Origin: Gammaproteobacteria bacterium
GTDB lineage: Bacteria; Pseudomonadota; Gammaproteobacteria; Burkholderiales; Gallionellaceae
Direction of reading: 5' to 3'
DNA length: 64,000 nucleotides
NCBI GenBank assembly: GCA_018820925.1
Contig: JAHJNJ010000009.1
Span: 1 to 64,000 of the forward strand
Numbering within the stretch: position 1 is the first letter of the stretch; each line of letters starts with the position of its first letter. Under the pieces are notes generated by a model. That model was not told the DNA's origin, did no database searches, and was given only the letters and a program-made list of their open reading frames with translations. A program made the position numbers and the translations under genes. Below, piece by piece: positions 1 through 9,372 of the stretch.

Positions 1-1984
1 CATTGTCTGTAGTGAAGCCGAAGTGCTTGAACAGCTCTGGGGCCGGAGCGGATTCACCGAAGGTATCCATGCCGACCACTGCGCCATCCAGAACGTATTT
101 GTACCAACCGCCGGTCACGCCCGCTTCGACGGCCACGCGCTTGATGCCCTTCGGCAATACGCTGTCCTTGTAGGCCTGGTCTTGTTTGTCGAACACGTTG
201 GTCGATGGCATCGATACCACACGCACGTTGATGCCTTCTGCAGCCAATGCTTCTTGTGCGCCCAGTGCCAGTGACACTTCGGATCCTGTCGCGATAATGA
301 CCGCTTGCGGCTTGCCACCAGCTGCTTCAGACAGCACATATGCACCCTTACGAATCGCAGCGATCTGCTTTGCATCACGCTTCTGGAATGCCAGATTCTG
401 ACGGCTGAAGATCAGACTGGATGGGCCATCGGTGCGTTCGACTGCGGCCACCCATGCTGTAGCAGACTCGACGGTGTCGCACGGACGCCATACTTCCATG
501 TTCGGAATGTAACGCAGAGTAGCAGTCTGTTCGACCGGCTGGTGCGTCGGGCCGTCTTCGCCCAGACCGATGGAGTCGTGGGTGAACACATAGATCACAC
601 GTTGCTTCATCAGTGCCGACATGCGCAGCGCATTGCGCGCGTATTCGGAGAACATCAGGAAGGTGCCGCCGAACGGCAGCAGACCGCCGTGCAGCGCCAT
701 GCCGTTCATGATGTGCGACATGCCAAATTCGCGCACGCCGTAGCTGATGTAGTTGCCGGGCTTCTTGGCGGAAACGTGGTGCGCGCCGGTCCAGTTGGTC
801 AGGTTGGAACCGGTCAGGTCGGCCGAGCCGCCCAGGAATTCCGGCAGCGCCGGGACCAAGGCGTTGATCGAATTCTGCGAAGCTTTACGAGTCGCGATGG
901 TCTCGGCTTTCTCGTTAACTGTGGTGATGGCCTTGGCTGCATGCTCTGCCCAGTTGGCCGGCAGGTCACCCTTCATACGACGCTCGAATTCAGCAGCTTC
1001 TTTGGGGAAAGCCTTCTTGTACTCGGCAAACTTGTTGTTCCACAGCTTTTCCAGACCCTCGCCCTTGGTGCGCGCATCCCATGCTTCATAGACATGCGCC
1101 GGAATTTCGAAAGGCGGATATTTCCAGCCGATATGTGCGCGTGTTGCGGTCACTTCCGCATCGCCGAGCGCCGCGCCGTGCACGTCGTGCGTGCCTTCCT
1201 TGTTGGGCGAACCGGCGCCGATGATCGTCTTGCAGCAGATCAGCGTCGGCTTGTCCTTGACGGCCTTGGCAGCTTCGATCGCGGCGTTGATTTCTTCTGG
1301 AACATGGCCTTGCACATCGGCAATGACATGCCAACCGTAGGCTTCGAAGCGCTTGGGGGTATCGTCGGTAAACCAGCCGTCGGTGTGGCCATCGATGGAG
1401 ATGTTGTTGTCATCCCAGAACGCAACCAGTTTGCCCAGACCCCAGGTTCCCGCCAAAGCACAGGCTTCGTGCGAGATGCCTTCCATCATGCAGCCGTCGC
1501 CCATGAACACATAGGTGTAGTGGTCGACGATGTCGTGGCCGGGTTTGTTGAATTCGTTGGCAAGGAGTTTCTCCGCCATTGCCATGCCGACCGCGTTGGT
1601 GATGCCCTGGCCCAGCGGACCCGTGGTCGTTTCAACACCGACGGTGTAACCGTATTCGGGGTGGCCGGGTGTTTTGGAGTGCATCTGGCGGAAGCGTTTG
1701 ATTTCTTCCATCGGCAGATCGTAGCCGGTCAGGTGCAGCAAGGCGTAGATCAGCATCGAGCCGTGGCCGTTGGACTGCACGAAGCGATCGCGGTCTGCCC
1801 ATTTCGGGTTGGCCGGATTGTGGCGCATGTGATGATTCCACAACACCTCGGCAATTTCCGCCATGCCCATCGGGGCGCCGGGGTGCCCGGAATTGGCCTT
1901 TTGCACAGCGTCTACGGCCAGCATCCGGATCGCGCCGGTAGTATCGTTGAATTTTGGGGGTGTTACATTGCGTACCGCAGCCAT
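1..1984 (-). CDS. tkt: transketolase, 3' end cut by the window edge
   Basis: Thiamine-diphosphate enzyme that moves two-carbon ketol units between sugar phosphates in the pentose phosphate or Calvin pathway; cytoplasmic. Reading leftwards, 661 codons are open. The TPP-binding stretch [12 protein letters not shown] starts near residue 162, and GEDGPTHQP, which carries the catalytic glutamate, lies near residue 472. The last readable residues [16 protein letters not shown] match the usual transketolase C terminus, so only a few residues are missing. The ATG at 1984 is preceded by AGGAGACAG, a strong ribosome binding site. The family is normally 660-670 residues, so the protein is effectively complete. 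The sequence cannot show whether it serves carbon fixation or only the pentose phosphate cycle, because the neighbouring genes lie outside the window. Confidence 0.96.
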   Translation of the reverse strand, partial: MAAVRNVTPPKFNDTTGAIRMLAVDAVQKANSGHPGAPMGMAEIAEVLWNHHMRHNPANPKWADRDRFVQSNGHGSMLIYALLHLTGYDLPMEEIKRFRQMHSKTPGHPEYGYTVGVETTTGPLGQGITNAVGMAMAEKLLANEFNKPGHDIVDHYTYVFMGDGCMMEGISHEACALAGTWGLGKLVAFWDDNNISIDGHTDGWFTDDTPKRFEAYGWHVIADVQGHVPEEINAAIEAAKAVKDKPTLICCKTIIGAGSPNKEGTHDVHGAALGDAEVTATRAHIGWKYPPFEIPAHVYEAWDARTKGEGLEKLWNNKFAEYKKAFPKEAAEFERRMKGDLPANWAEHAAKAITTVNEKAETIATRKASQNSINALVPALPEFLGGSADLTGSNLTNWTGAHHVSAKKPGNYISYGVREFGMSHIMNGMALHGGLLPFGGTFLMFSEYARNALRMSALMKQRVIYVFTHDSIGLGEDGPTHQPVEQTATLRYIPNMEVWRPCDTVESATAWVAAVERTDGPSSLIFSRQNLAFQKRDAKQIAAIRKGAYVLSEAAGGKPQAVIIATGSEVSLALGAQEALAAEGINVRVVSMPSTNVFDKQDQAYKDSVLPKGIKRVAVEAGVTGGWYKYVLDGAVVGMDTFGESAPAPELFKHFGFTTDN

Positions 1985-2046
1985 TTTGCTGTCTCCTAGA
2001 ATCGCCCCTGAGGGATAACTGTTGTATTGTCCAACGAAAGAGGTCA

Positions 2047-2076
2047 ATTATGCCTTATCGTCTCTGCCTTGGGCAA
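2047..2076 (-). promoter_or_regulatory. probable sigma-70 promoter of tkt
   Basis: On the minus strand, TTGCCC (2076-2071) and CATAAT (2052-2047) are separated by 18 bases, about 60 bases upstream of the tkt start. This is a plausible -35/-10 pair in the only gap before tkt (1985-2110). It is a sequence match only. Confidence 0.4.
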
Positions 2077-2110
2077 CAACGGCAAATCCCCAGAAATATC
2101 TCGGCTTTGC

Positions 2111-2749
2111 TCACTGATTGTCCTCTGAACCCCTTTTATTGGGTTTTATCCCCAATTGTTTGAGTTTTCGATATAGATGCGTGCGTTCGATCCCTATTTT
2201 TTCGGCAATGCGGGCAATGTTGCCGTTTTCCTTTTGCATCTGGTAATTGAAGTACAGGCTATCGAAATGCTCGCGTGCTTCGCGCAGGGGAATATCCAGA
2301 TGCAGTGAAATCTGGACACAGCTATCGTTCCCAGTTTCCGCCGGCTGCTCTTCTATCACTTCCCTTTTCGGCACTGGCACGCCTTGCTGAATTGCCTTGG
2401 CGACAGCGGCCAGCAGTTTTTGCAGCGCAATGGGTTTTTCCAGAAAATCCGTGGCGCCGATACGCATGGCCTCCAGCGCGGTTTCAATCGTGCCATGTCC
2501 CGACATCATCACCACCGGCATGGTCAACTGCGCTTGCGCAACCCATTCTTTCAGCAGCGCCAGACCATCCATTTCCGGCATCCAGATATCCAGCAGCACG
2601 AGATCCGGCGTACGGTGTTCGCGAAAACTGCGCGCCTGTGCGGCGTTTTCTGCAAGATGTACCCGATACCCCTCATCGAACAGTATCTCCGAAAGCAACT
2701 CGCGGATGCCCACTTCATCGTCTACTACCAGAATTTCTTTTGTCGCCAT
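2111..2749 (-). CDS. NtrX-like response regulator lacking the sigma-54 ATPase domain
   Basis: Response regulator paired with the kinase encoded immediately upstream. The N-terminal receiver domain (about residues 4-120) has the acidic pair in VVDDE, the phospho-acceptor Asp in LVLLDIWMPEMDG, and the conserved Lys in FLEKP. A C-terminal Fis-type helix-turn-helix occupies roughly residues 165-205 (NIARIAEKIGIERTHLYRKL), as in NtrC/NtrX. Classical NtrX proteins are about 450 residues with a central AAA+ domain; this one is 212 residues and has only a linker there, so it should not activate sigma-54 RNA polymerase directly. The ATG at 2749 overlaps the kinase stop (TGATG); an upstream in-frame TTG at 2752 is less likely. 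RegA/PrrA-type redox regulators have the same two-domain layout, so a respiratory role is possible. Confidence 0.88.
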   Translation of the reverse strand: MATKEILVVDDEVGIRELLSEILFDEGYRVHLAENAAQARSFREHRTPDLVLLDIWMPEMDGLALLKEWVAQAQLTMPVVMMSGHGTIETALEAMRIGATDFLEKPIALQKLLAAVAKAIQQGVPVPKREVIEEQPAETGNDSCVQISLHLDIPLREAREHFDSLYFNYQMQKENGNIARIAEKIGIERTHLYRKLKQLGIKPNKRGSEDNQ

Positions 2750-4884
2750 CAAATCACCTCTACTTCAGTATCTGCCAAAGGCAAAATCACGCTCACGCAT
2801 GTCCCGCTCAACACCCGGCTTTCTATTGTTATTTTTCCGCCGTGTTCTTCCACGATCTTCTTCACGATAGCCAAGCCCAGTCCAGTCCCCCTTTGTTTGG
2901 TTGTCATGTACGGTTCAAACACCCTTCCCAACAGCTGCTCGGGAATGCCGCTGCCGTTGTCGCGCACTGTCAGTTTCAATGCGCCATCCGCAGTATTCGC
3001 GGTAGTAAGCACGATTTGCGGATTTTCCGTTTGCTGCAATGCATCGTGGGCATTCTGCAGCAGATTGTGGATCACCTGGCGCAGGCGCGTCGCATCGCCG
3101 TTCAGCCATGCCTTCTGCGCCTCGAGCTGCAGCGTAATCGGGCTGCTGTTTGCCTCATACAAGCCCATGACCTCGCTCAGTAGCTGGTGCATGTCCAGCG
3201 GCAACAAACGTGTGGCCGGTGCGCGCGCGTAGTTGGCAAATTCAGTAACCATGTTCTTCATCGCCGCGACCTGGCTTACGATGGTCTGGGTGGCGCGTTG
3301 CAGCAACTGTGCATCCTGGTCGTCCAGCTTGGAAAGCAATTTGTGTTGCAAACGTTCCGCCGAGAGCTGGATCGGCGTGAGCGGATTCTTGATCTCGTGC
3401 GCCAGACGGCGTGCCACTTCGCCCCACGCGGCCTGGCGTTCCGCCTGCAGCAGATGCGTGATGTCGTCGAATACCACGACGTAGCCGCTGTCCTCTGTCG
3501 TTGACAGTTGCGTACCGCGCAACAACAGCATCTGGTCTCCTTCCTTGCTCATGCGTTCCATTTGCCGCTGCCATTCGTGCGGTGAACCTTCGCCGAATCC
3601 CTGCATGACAGCCTCGATGAAAGTGCGCAGCAGGACGTGCTCAGCCGCTATTTCCGGCAGGGTCTTGCCCGCCATTTCCTGCAGAGACGCACCCAGTATC
3701 TGATTCGCGCTGGGATTTGAAGAGCGCAACCGATGTTGTTCGTCTACCACCAGCACGCCGGAGGAAAGGTGTGCCAGCACACTTTCCAGATACACTTTGG
3801 CGTTCTCTACCTGAAGTTGTTGCTGCTCTCCGGTGCGTTTCGCATCCGCCAGATACTTCGTCATCTGGTTGAACAATCCGGTCAGCGCGCCCAGTTCATC
3901 GCGGCTCCTCACCGGATAGTTGCCGCTGAAATCGCCTTTGGCCACAGCCACTGTCCCTTCCGCCAGTGCGGCCAGCGGGGCGCTGAGTTGTTCGCTCAGA
4001 TAAAACGCGACAGAACTGACACTCAGCAACACGATCAGCAACGAGAGCGTAAGGGTGACGCCGTACAAACGCTTCAGACCGAGTCGGGATAATGACAATT
4101 CCTGGTAATCGCGGTACACCGCCTGCACGGTCTCTGCATTTGCTGCAATTTGCCTGGGTACGGGTTGCATGAATTGCAGTGTCCTGCGCTCTTGCTTCCA
4201 CCTTGCGGATTTCACCGGTATCAAAACGCGCAGCGCCAGTTGGTCGTCCGGCATCACTTCGATCATGCTGTAACCGCCATCCGTCCACGCCTGCTTCAGC
4301 ATTTCTGCTGTTGGCAATTCGACCGGCTTGCTTCCGCCGCCGTTGGCAAACGATATCAATTGCCCTTTGCCGCCAAACACCGCAGCTTCCTGCGCACCGC
4401 CTTCCTTGATCAGTCGTGCCAGTGTATCGTTGTGACGCCGTACATCCTGCTCCGCCAGAATCATCGCGACCAGGCGGCCTTTTTTACCGAGTTCCGCCAA
4501 GCCGTTTTCCAGTGAACTGCGGCCCAGATTCAACCCGCCCTCCAGCGCATTTTCCACACGTACATCGAACCACGATTCAATGCTCTTGCTGAGGAATTGC
4601 ACCGACACCGCATACACCAGGATTCCCGGCATGATCGCAATCACCGAAAAGATCGTGACCAGTCGCAAGGTCAGTTTTGCGCCATATACTTTTTGTTTGA
4701 GTTTGACACGCAGTTGCCAGGCCTGCGAGGCAAGCAATCCTGCCAGCGCCAGCGCCAGCAGCCCGGACATCACCAGCAACACATAATAGTTATGCGAGAA
4801 CAGATCGGTGTTGGCGCTGGCGCTGGACAGCAAATACAGGAGAGCTGCCCCGACCAAACCGCTGATGATGACCAGATATTTCAT
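2749..4884 (-). CDS. ntrY: NtrY-like membrane sensor histidine kinase
   Basis: Inner-membrane sensor kinase of 711 residues. Membrane segments lie at about 1-22, 35-55 and 75-100, followed by a periplasmic region to about 275 and another membrane segment near 278-300. A HAMP domain follows (SAPLAALAEGTVAVAKGDF), then a PAS domain around 370-480. The HisKA box is RLAHEIKNPLTPIQ, where the phospho-accepting His near residue 502 is followed by Glu. The HATPase region has HNLLQNAHDAL, DNGSGIP and GTGLGLAI. This layout is that of NtrY. The gene overlaps DUF4390 upstream by 4 bases and the response regulator downstream by 1 base, so translation is probably coupled. The signal sensed cannot be read from the sequence. 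Confidence 0.92.
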   Translation of the reverse strand: MKYLVIISGLVGAALLYLLSSASANTDLFSHNYYVLLVMSGLLALALAGLLASQAWQLRVKLKQKVYGAKLTLRLVTIFSVIAIMPGILVYAVSVQFLSKSIESWFDVRVENALEGGLNLGRSSLENGLAELGKKGRLVAMILAEQDVRRHNDTLARLIKEGGAQEAAVFGGKGQLISFANGGGSKPVELPTAEMLKQAWTDGGYSMIEVMPDDQLALRVLIPVKSARWKQERRTLQFMQPVPRQIAANAETVQAVYRDYQELSLSRLGLKRLYGVTLTLSLLIVLLSVSSVAFYLSEQLSAPLAALAEGTVAVAKGDFSGNYPVRSRDELGALTGLFNQMTKYLADAKRTGEQQQLQVENAKVYLESVLAHLSSGVLVVDEQHRLRSSNPSANQILGASLQEMAGKTLPEIAAEHVLLRTFIEAVMQGFGEGSPHEWQRQMERMSKEGDQMLLLRGTQLSTTEDSGYVVVFDDITHLLQAERQAAWGEVARRLAHEIKNPLTPIQLSAERLQHKLLSKLDDQDAQLLQRATQTIVSQVAAMKNMVTEFANYARAPATRLLPLDMHQLLSEVMGLYEANSSPITLQLEAQKAWLNGDATRLRQVIHNLLQNAHDALQQTENPQIVLTTANTADGALKLTVRDNGSGIPEQLLGRVFEPYMTTKQRGTGLGLAIVKKIVEEHGGKITIESRVLSGTCVSVILPLADTEVEVI

Positions 4885-5513
4885 GGTTGAGACACCGTTT
4901 CACCCGCTTCTGGTTTGATGATCCAGCGGTAGGGCTCGGATTTCAGGTTCCAGTCCTCGTTGGTCAGTGCATTCACTTGCAGCGGCTTGGGTAGTTGGCT
5001 CACGTCCAGCCTCATTTGCGCGAATGCCGAGCAGCACTCGCTGCCTTTTTTCAGCAACCGTGAAAAATAGCCCCCGCCATTCTTATCCAGCAATTCCAGC
5101 GGGACGGGTGGTGCAATCTGGTGTCCCAGTACGAGCAACGCGTCCTTCAGTTCATGGAAGCTTTGAAACAACGAGCCGCGCGTGATGCGGTATTGCTGGG
5201 TGAGCGCGTTGTACGAGAGCTTGGCAGTCTGCTCGTCGCGGGCAACATCGGTATCCAGCCAGTACCAGCGCGAACGGTTGATCGTGAGTTCGCTCACAAA
5301 ATACAGTGTGACGCCCCGCTTCAGCGCCATTTCCACCGTGGGAGACAGTTGAATGTCGAAGTTGGCGGACAGCTGGTAGCCGCCGTCGGTCAGGCGCGCC
5401 TCGGCTTTGCTGATGGAAATGCCTTCCGCGGCTGCGGCGGAAGCGCACAGCCACAGGCCTGTCAATAGAATTGACCGCAGCAGACTGTCAAGCTTGTTTG
5501 TGCAACAGCGCAT
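4881..5513 (-). CDS. DUF4390 family exported protein
   Basis: Protein of 210 residues with an N-terminal signal peptide: a hydrophobic stretch SILLTGLWLCASAAAAEG with cleavage probably after the alanine run. The rest (AEARLTDGGYQLSANFDIQL onward) matches DUF4390 proteins, which in Betaproteobacteria usually lie between rsmB and ntrY, exactly as here. The ATG at 5513 lies inside the end of rsmB (26-base overlap), and the stop overlaps the ntrY start by 4 bases (ATGA). The start was chosen because the open frame extending upstream to 5558 has no signal-peptide logic and lies deeper in rsmB. The function is unknown; conserved linkage suggests a periplasmic role connected with NtrY signalling, which is inference. 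Confidence 0.87.
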   Translation of the reverse strand: MRCCTNKLDSLLRSILLTGLWLCASAAAAEGISISKAEARLTDGGYQLSANFDIQLSPTVEMALKRGVTLYFVSELTINRSRWYWLDTDVARDEQTAKLSYNALTQQYRITRGSLFQSFHELKDALLVLGHQIAPPVPLELLDKNGGGYFSRLLKKGSECCSAFAQMRLDVSQLPKPLQVNALTNEDWNLKSEPYRWIIKPEAGETVSQP

Positions 5514-6762
5514 AAAAGAACCCGTCATGTTCTTTGTTCGGCAACAACTGACCGTCAACCATCCCCGGTGCCGACAGCTCTAACCTTTTCGCATCATCGT
5601 GCTGTTCAAGAAATGCGGCGATTACTTGCTGGTTTTCGCGTGCAAAGACAGAGCATGTCGCATAGAGCAATTTACCATCTCTGGCCAGCAGCGGCCACAG
5701 CGATTCCAGTATCTGGCGCTGCTGAACCGCAAAGCTTTCAATATCCTCCGCTCTGCGCAACCACTTGATGTCCGGGTGGCGGCACACAACGCCCGAGGCT
5801 GAGCAGGGCACATCGGCCAGAATGCGCTGGAAGGTTTTGCCGTCCCACCAATTTTCCGGTGTTGCCGCATCACCGCAAACCACTTGCGCCGTCAACTGCA
5901 AGCGTTGCAGGTTTTCACGTACGCGTTCCAGGCGCATTACATCTTTATCCACCGCCACCAGTTCGATGTCACCCGATTCCAGCAAATGGGCGGCTTTCCC
6001 GCCGGGTGCTGCGCATGCGTCCAGTACTCGCATCCCATTGCGCACGTCCAGCATTTTGGCGGCATATTGTGCGCCGGCGTCCTGAACCGACACCCAACCT
6101 TCAACAAATTCCGGCAGGCGCTCTACCGCAAGCGGATGTTCAAGCGTCAGCGCTTCCGGCTCTACCAGACGTGCGGCAATTTCCTGCGATGCCAGCAGCG
6201 CCAGATATTCGGTCGCCGAGGTACGCCGCGCATTAACGCGCAAGGTCATCGGCGGATGCCGGTTTCCTGATTCCAGAATAGCATGCGCAGCTTCTCCGTA
6301 TTGTGCATGAAGCGCGTCGATCCACCATTGCGGATAGGCATAGCGGCTTGCCTCTTTTTCGTCTGCCGTTTGCAGCAGTGCCGGTTGCCTGCGCAGAAAA
6401 TTCCTTAAAATTGCGTTGACCAATCCGGCGGCGGAAGGAAATGAATTTTTCGCGGCACGCACAGCCTGGTCGACGATGGCATGTTGTCCTGCTTTGGTGT
6501 ATTGCAACTGATAGAGCGCGACCAACAGCAGGCATTGCAAAGACGCATCCTGCAGCGGGCGCTGCAATAAATTATCCAGTATGCAATTCAGGCGCGCGTA
6601 ATAGCGCAGTGTGCCGTAGCTCAAGTCCTGCAGTGCGCCGCGTTCCTGCGGGGTATAAGCGGATTGTCTGCGCAACGTTTCGCTTAATGTCTGGGTAAGA
6701 TTGCGGCCGCCGTGAACGACACTGTGTACGATTCGGGCTGCTTCGAGTTGAATATGTTGCAT
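5488..6762 (-). CDS. rsmB: 16S rRNA (cytosine(967)-C(5))-methyltransferase
   Basis: SAM-dependent methyltransferase that makes m5C967 in 16S rRNA. The 424-residue protein has an N-terminal NusB-like RNA-binding domain (about 1-140, beginning MQHIQLEAARIV) and a C-terminal Rossmann methyltransferase domain. Visible motifs are DACAAPGGKAAHLLE for SAM binding, LADVPCSASGV with the first catalytic Cys, and LLYATCSVFARENQ with the second. The ATG at 6762 follows the fmt stop by 2 bases; the frame runs open further upstream into fmt, but only this start gives the standard N terminus. It belongs to the def-fmt-rsmB-DUF4390-ntrYX group. Confidence 0.95.
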   Translation of the reverse strand: MQHIQLEAARIVHSVVHGGRNLTQTLSETLRRQSAYTPQERGALQDLSYGTLRYYARLNCILDNLLQRPLQDASLQCLLLVALYQLQYTKAGQHAIVDQAVRAAKNSFPSAAGLVNAILRNFLRRQPALLQTADEKEASRYAYPQWWIDALHAQYGEAAHAILESGNRHPPMTLRVNARRTSATEYLALLASQEIAARLVEPEALTLEHPLAVERLPEFVEGWVSVQDAGAQYAAKMLDVRNGMRVLDACAAPGGKAAHLLESGDIELVAVDKDVMRLERVRENLQRLQLTAQVVCGDAATPENWWDGKTFQRILADVPCSASGVVCRHPDIKWLRRAEDIESFAVQQRQILESLWPLLARDGKLLYATCSVFARENQQVIAAFLEQHDDAKRLELSAPGMVDGQLLPNKEHDGFFYALLHKQA

Positions 6763-6764
6763 GG

Positions 6765-7694
6765 TCAGACAGATGCAAACCGGTCGCCGACTCGAACGGG
6801 GAATCCTTGTACGAATTGCGCGACAGGCAACGCCTTGCCGCCGGGTTTCTGCAATACCTCCAGTGCCAGCACCCCTTTGCCGCATGCGACATGAATGTTG
6901 TTTTTATCTGTGGCGATGACCGTCCCCGGCGCGGCGTGCCCGCCTTCGGATAGATGGGCGCGCAATATTTTGATCGGTGTTGTATCCAGTATTGTATTTG
7001 CAGCGGGAAAGGGAAAGTAGCCGCGCACCGCGCGCTCCAGTTGTGCAGCGTCCTGCGTCCAATCCAACTGGGCTTCACTCTTGGTCAGCTTGGCTGCATA
7101 CGTTGCCTGCTGACTATCCTGCTGTTGCGGCGTCAGCTTGCCTTGCTGCAATTGCTGCAGCGCCTCGACAATGGCTCGCGCACCCAGTTCGGACAGTTTG
7201 TCATGCAAGGTCTGCGCAGTATCGTCCGCAGCGATGCTGCAGGTTTTTTTCAGCAACATATCGCCCGTATCCAGGCCTTCATCCATTTGCATGATGGTGA
7301 TACCGGTCTCGGCATCTCCCGCCAGAATGGCACGTTGTATGGGTGCCGCGCCGCGCCAGCGCGGCAGCAGCGAGGCATGAATATTCAGGCAACCATAACG
7401 CGGCATTTGCAATACAGCCTTGGGTAATATCAAACCATAGGCTGCAACTACCAATACATCCGCATCCAGCCGGGAAAGGCTTTGTTGCGCCTCTGCATTT
7501 TTCAGTGATGCAGGTTGCAGCACGGGCAGCGCATGTTGCAATGCAAGTTGTTTCACGGGACTTGCGGAGAGTTGCATGCCGCGTCCGGAGGGACGATCCG
7601 GTTGGGTAAGCACCGCAACAATTTGATGCTCCTTGACCAGTTCGGCCAGCGCGCTGGCTGCGAACTGCGGAGTTCCTGCGAAAATGATTTTCAC
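6765..7694 (-). CDS. fmt: methionyl-tRNA formyltransferase
   Basis: Formylates the amino group of initiator Met-tRNA using 10-formyl-tetrahydrofolate. At 309 residues it has the usual length. The N-terminal Rossmann domain begins MKIIFAGTPQFAASALAEL, and the signature SLLPRWRGAAPIQRAI followed by GDAETGITIMQMDEGLDTG marks the catalytic region around residues 105-150. The C-terminal OB-like domain spans about 205-305. It lies 10 bases after def and 2 bases before rsmB, the common def-fmt-rsmB arrangement that pairs formylation with its removal. Confidence 0.97.
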   Translation of the reverse strand: MKIIFAGTPQFAASALAELVKEHQIVAVLTQPDRPSGRGMQLSASPVKQLALQHALPVLQPASLKNAEAQQSLSRLDADVLVVAAYGLILPKAVLQMPRYGCLNIHASLLPRWRGAAPIQRAILAGDAETGITIMQMDEGLDTGDMLLKKTCSIAADDTAQTLHDKLSELGARAIVEALQQLQQGKLTPQQQDSQQATYAAKLTKSEAQLDWTQDAAQLERAVRGYFPFPAANTILDTTPIKILRAHLSEGGHAAPGTVIATDKNNIHVACGKGVLALEVLQKPGGKALPVAQFVQGFPVRVGDRFASV

Positions 7695-7704
7695 GTGATC
7701 AGTC

Positions 7705-8208
7705 TTAAAGTGTCTCGCGGCGTTGCTTTTTCAGCTTGGCGCGAATTCGGGTTTGTTTAAGATGCGAGAGGCGCTCGACAAACACGCGCCCCAGCAGGTG
7801 ATCCATCTCATGCTGAATGCACACTGCCAGCAGGCCCTCCGCCTGAAGCGTAAACGATTTGCCGTGCTCATCCTGGGCGCGAACGGTGACAAACTCGGCG
7901 CGACTGACTTTTTCATAGATCCCGGGAACGGAAAGGCAGCCTTCTTCGTTTACTTTTTCGCCCTGGCTATCCAGTAATTCAGGGTTAATGAATACTTTGA
8001 GATCGTCGTGCGTTTCGGATATATCTATCACAATCAGTCGGATATGCTTATCCACCTGCGTCGCAGCCAAGCCAATGCCAGGAGCAGAATACATGGTTTC
8101 GGCCATGTCACGTACCAGCTTGCGGGTTGTCTGGTCGATGTGCTCGACTTTCTGTGCGACCTTGTGTAACCGCTCGTCCGGGTATTGCAGGATAGGGAGA
8201 ATTGCCAT
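7705..8208 (-). CDS. def: peptide deformylase
   Basis: Iron-dependent hydrolase that removes the N-formyl group from nascent proteins. The 167-residue protein begins [19 protein letters not shown] and carries all three family motifs: GIGLAATQV near residue 44, EEGCLSVPG near 88, and the metal-binding QHEMDHLLG near 130 (two His and the catalytic Glu). The ATG at 8208 gives the normal N terminus; 17 extra in-frame upstream codons look unrelated. The ribosome site is weak. It is the first gene of the leftward operon and is divergent from the LysM gene, with 90 bases between them. Confidence 0.96.
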   Translation of the reverse strand: MAILPILQYPDERLHKVAQKVEHIDQTTRKLVRDMAETMYSAPGIGLAATQVDKHIRLIVIDISETHDDLKVFINPELLDSQGEKVNEEGCLSVPGIYEKVSRAEFVTVRAQDEHGKSFTLQAEGLLAVCIQHEMDHLLGRVFVERLSHLKQTRIRAKLKKQRRETL

Positions 8209-8298
8209 AAAAGCTTGCCAACTGAAGAGACTAGATGCAGAATTTAAACCGCCGTGCAAACATCACACCGCATTTTACTTACTTTGCTGGGGTTTTCC

Positions 8299-9369
8299 AT
8301 GCGCAAGATTATATCGCTGATTTGTCTCCTGTTGCCCATCGCCGTTTATGCTGATGAACTTCAGCTGCAAGAAAACGCCCCGCAGCGATATGTCGTGGTT
8401 AAGGGCGACACACTTTGGGACATCTCCGCCATGTTCTTCAAAGATCCATGGAAGTGGCCGCAGATTTGGGGTTACAACAAGGATACTATCGCCGATCCAC
8501 ACTGGATTTATCCGGGAAACGTGGTCTATCTCGATCCCAACACCCACACTCTTAAAGTGGGTGAACCTGTTCCCGAGAATGGTGAAGTGCCTTCCGTTAC
8601 CGAGAGCAATATTGCATCTGATTCCGGTGTCACCAAGCTTGAGCCCAGGGCGCGTGTTCTCAAGGGAAGAGGTGAGGCTATTGAGATGATCTCGTTGAAA
8701 GATATTGGCCCCTTCCTTGCTCGCCCTCTGGTGGTTGATGATGATGAATTAGAGGGTGCACCCGAGCTTGTTGGCACCTATGAACAACGGCAACTGCTGG
8801 GTACTGACGACGTTGCTTACGCGAGTAACATGACCAGTGATCAGGGTATTAGCTGGCAAGTATACCGTCCTGGTCAAACGTTCAAAGATCCTGAGACAGG
8901 CGAAATGCTGGGACATGAAGTGATTTATCTGGGTGATGCAACCGTTGAGAAATTTGACACAATTACCTCTTTAAGAATTACACATGCCGTTCTGGAAATT
9001 CACAAGGGTGATCGTTTTGCCCAAGCTGTCACCGGTTTTTCTGCCAATTATCTACCGCATGCACCTAGCAAGTTCATCTCAGCTAGGGTCATTTCTATTT
9101 ATGGGGGGGTGGACCAAGCTGGGCAAAATTCCGTGATCACGTTGAACAAGGGCCACCGCGATGGCTTGGAGAACGGGAATGTGCTGGCGTTGTATCAAAA
9201 AGGTGAAGTGCTGCGTAACCCGAATATTTTCAAATCTAATATCATTTTGCCGGATGTTCGATATGGTCTGGTGTTTGTTTTCCGGGTTTTCGACAAAGTA
9301 TCCTATGCGCTGGTAATGCAGACCCGCCTGCCCGTGCAATTGTTGGATCGCGCCAGCACTCCCGAATAA
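8299..9369 (+). CDS. LysM peptidoglycan-binding domain protein, exported
   Basis: Secreted protein of 356 residues. The signal peptide is MRKIISLICLLLPIAVYADE, with cleavage likely after VYA. One LysM domain covers about residues 31-80 (RYVVVKGDTLWDISAMFF ... WIYPGNVVYL), expected to bind N-acetylglucosamine in peptidoglycan. The remaining 270 residues contain acidic stretches and have no motif I recognise. The start at 8299 is used because it opens directly on the signal peptide; the frame is open 45 bases further upstream. In many Betaproteobacteria a LysM protein of this kind lies between def and dprA, as here, 3 bases before dprA. A cell-wall maintenance role is likely but unproven. Confidence 0.88.
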   Translation: MRKIISLICLLLPIAVYADELQLQENAPQRYVVVKGDTLWDISAMFFKDPWKWPQIWGYNKDTIADPHWIYPGNVVYLDPNTHTLKVGEPVPENGEVPSVTESNIASDSGVTKLEPRARVLKGRGEAIEMISLKDIGPFLARPLVVDDDELEGAPELVGTYEQRQLLGTDDVAYASNMTSDQGISWQVYRPGQTFKDPETGEMLGHEVIYLGDATVEKFDTITSLRITHAVLEIHKGDRFAQAVTGFSANYLPHAPSKFISARVISIYGGVDQAGQNSVITLNKGHRDGLENGNVLALYQKGEVLRNPNIFKSNIILPDVRYGLVFVFRVFDKVSYALVMQTRLPVQLLDRASTPE

Positions 9370-9372
9370 GCG

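Noticed and set aside
305-1999. Long plus-strand open frame of 564 codons
   Set aside because: It is antisense to transketolase, which has all family motifs on the minus strand; the plus frame shows no recognisable domain.
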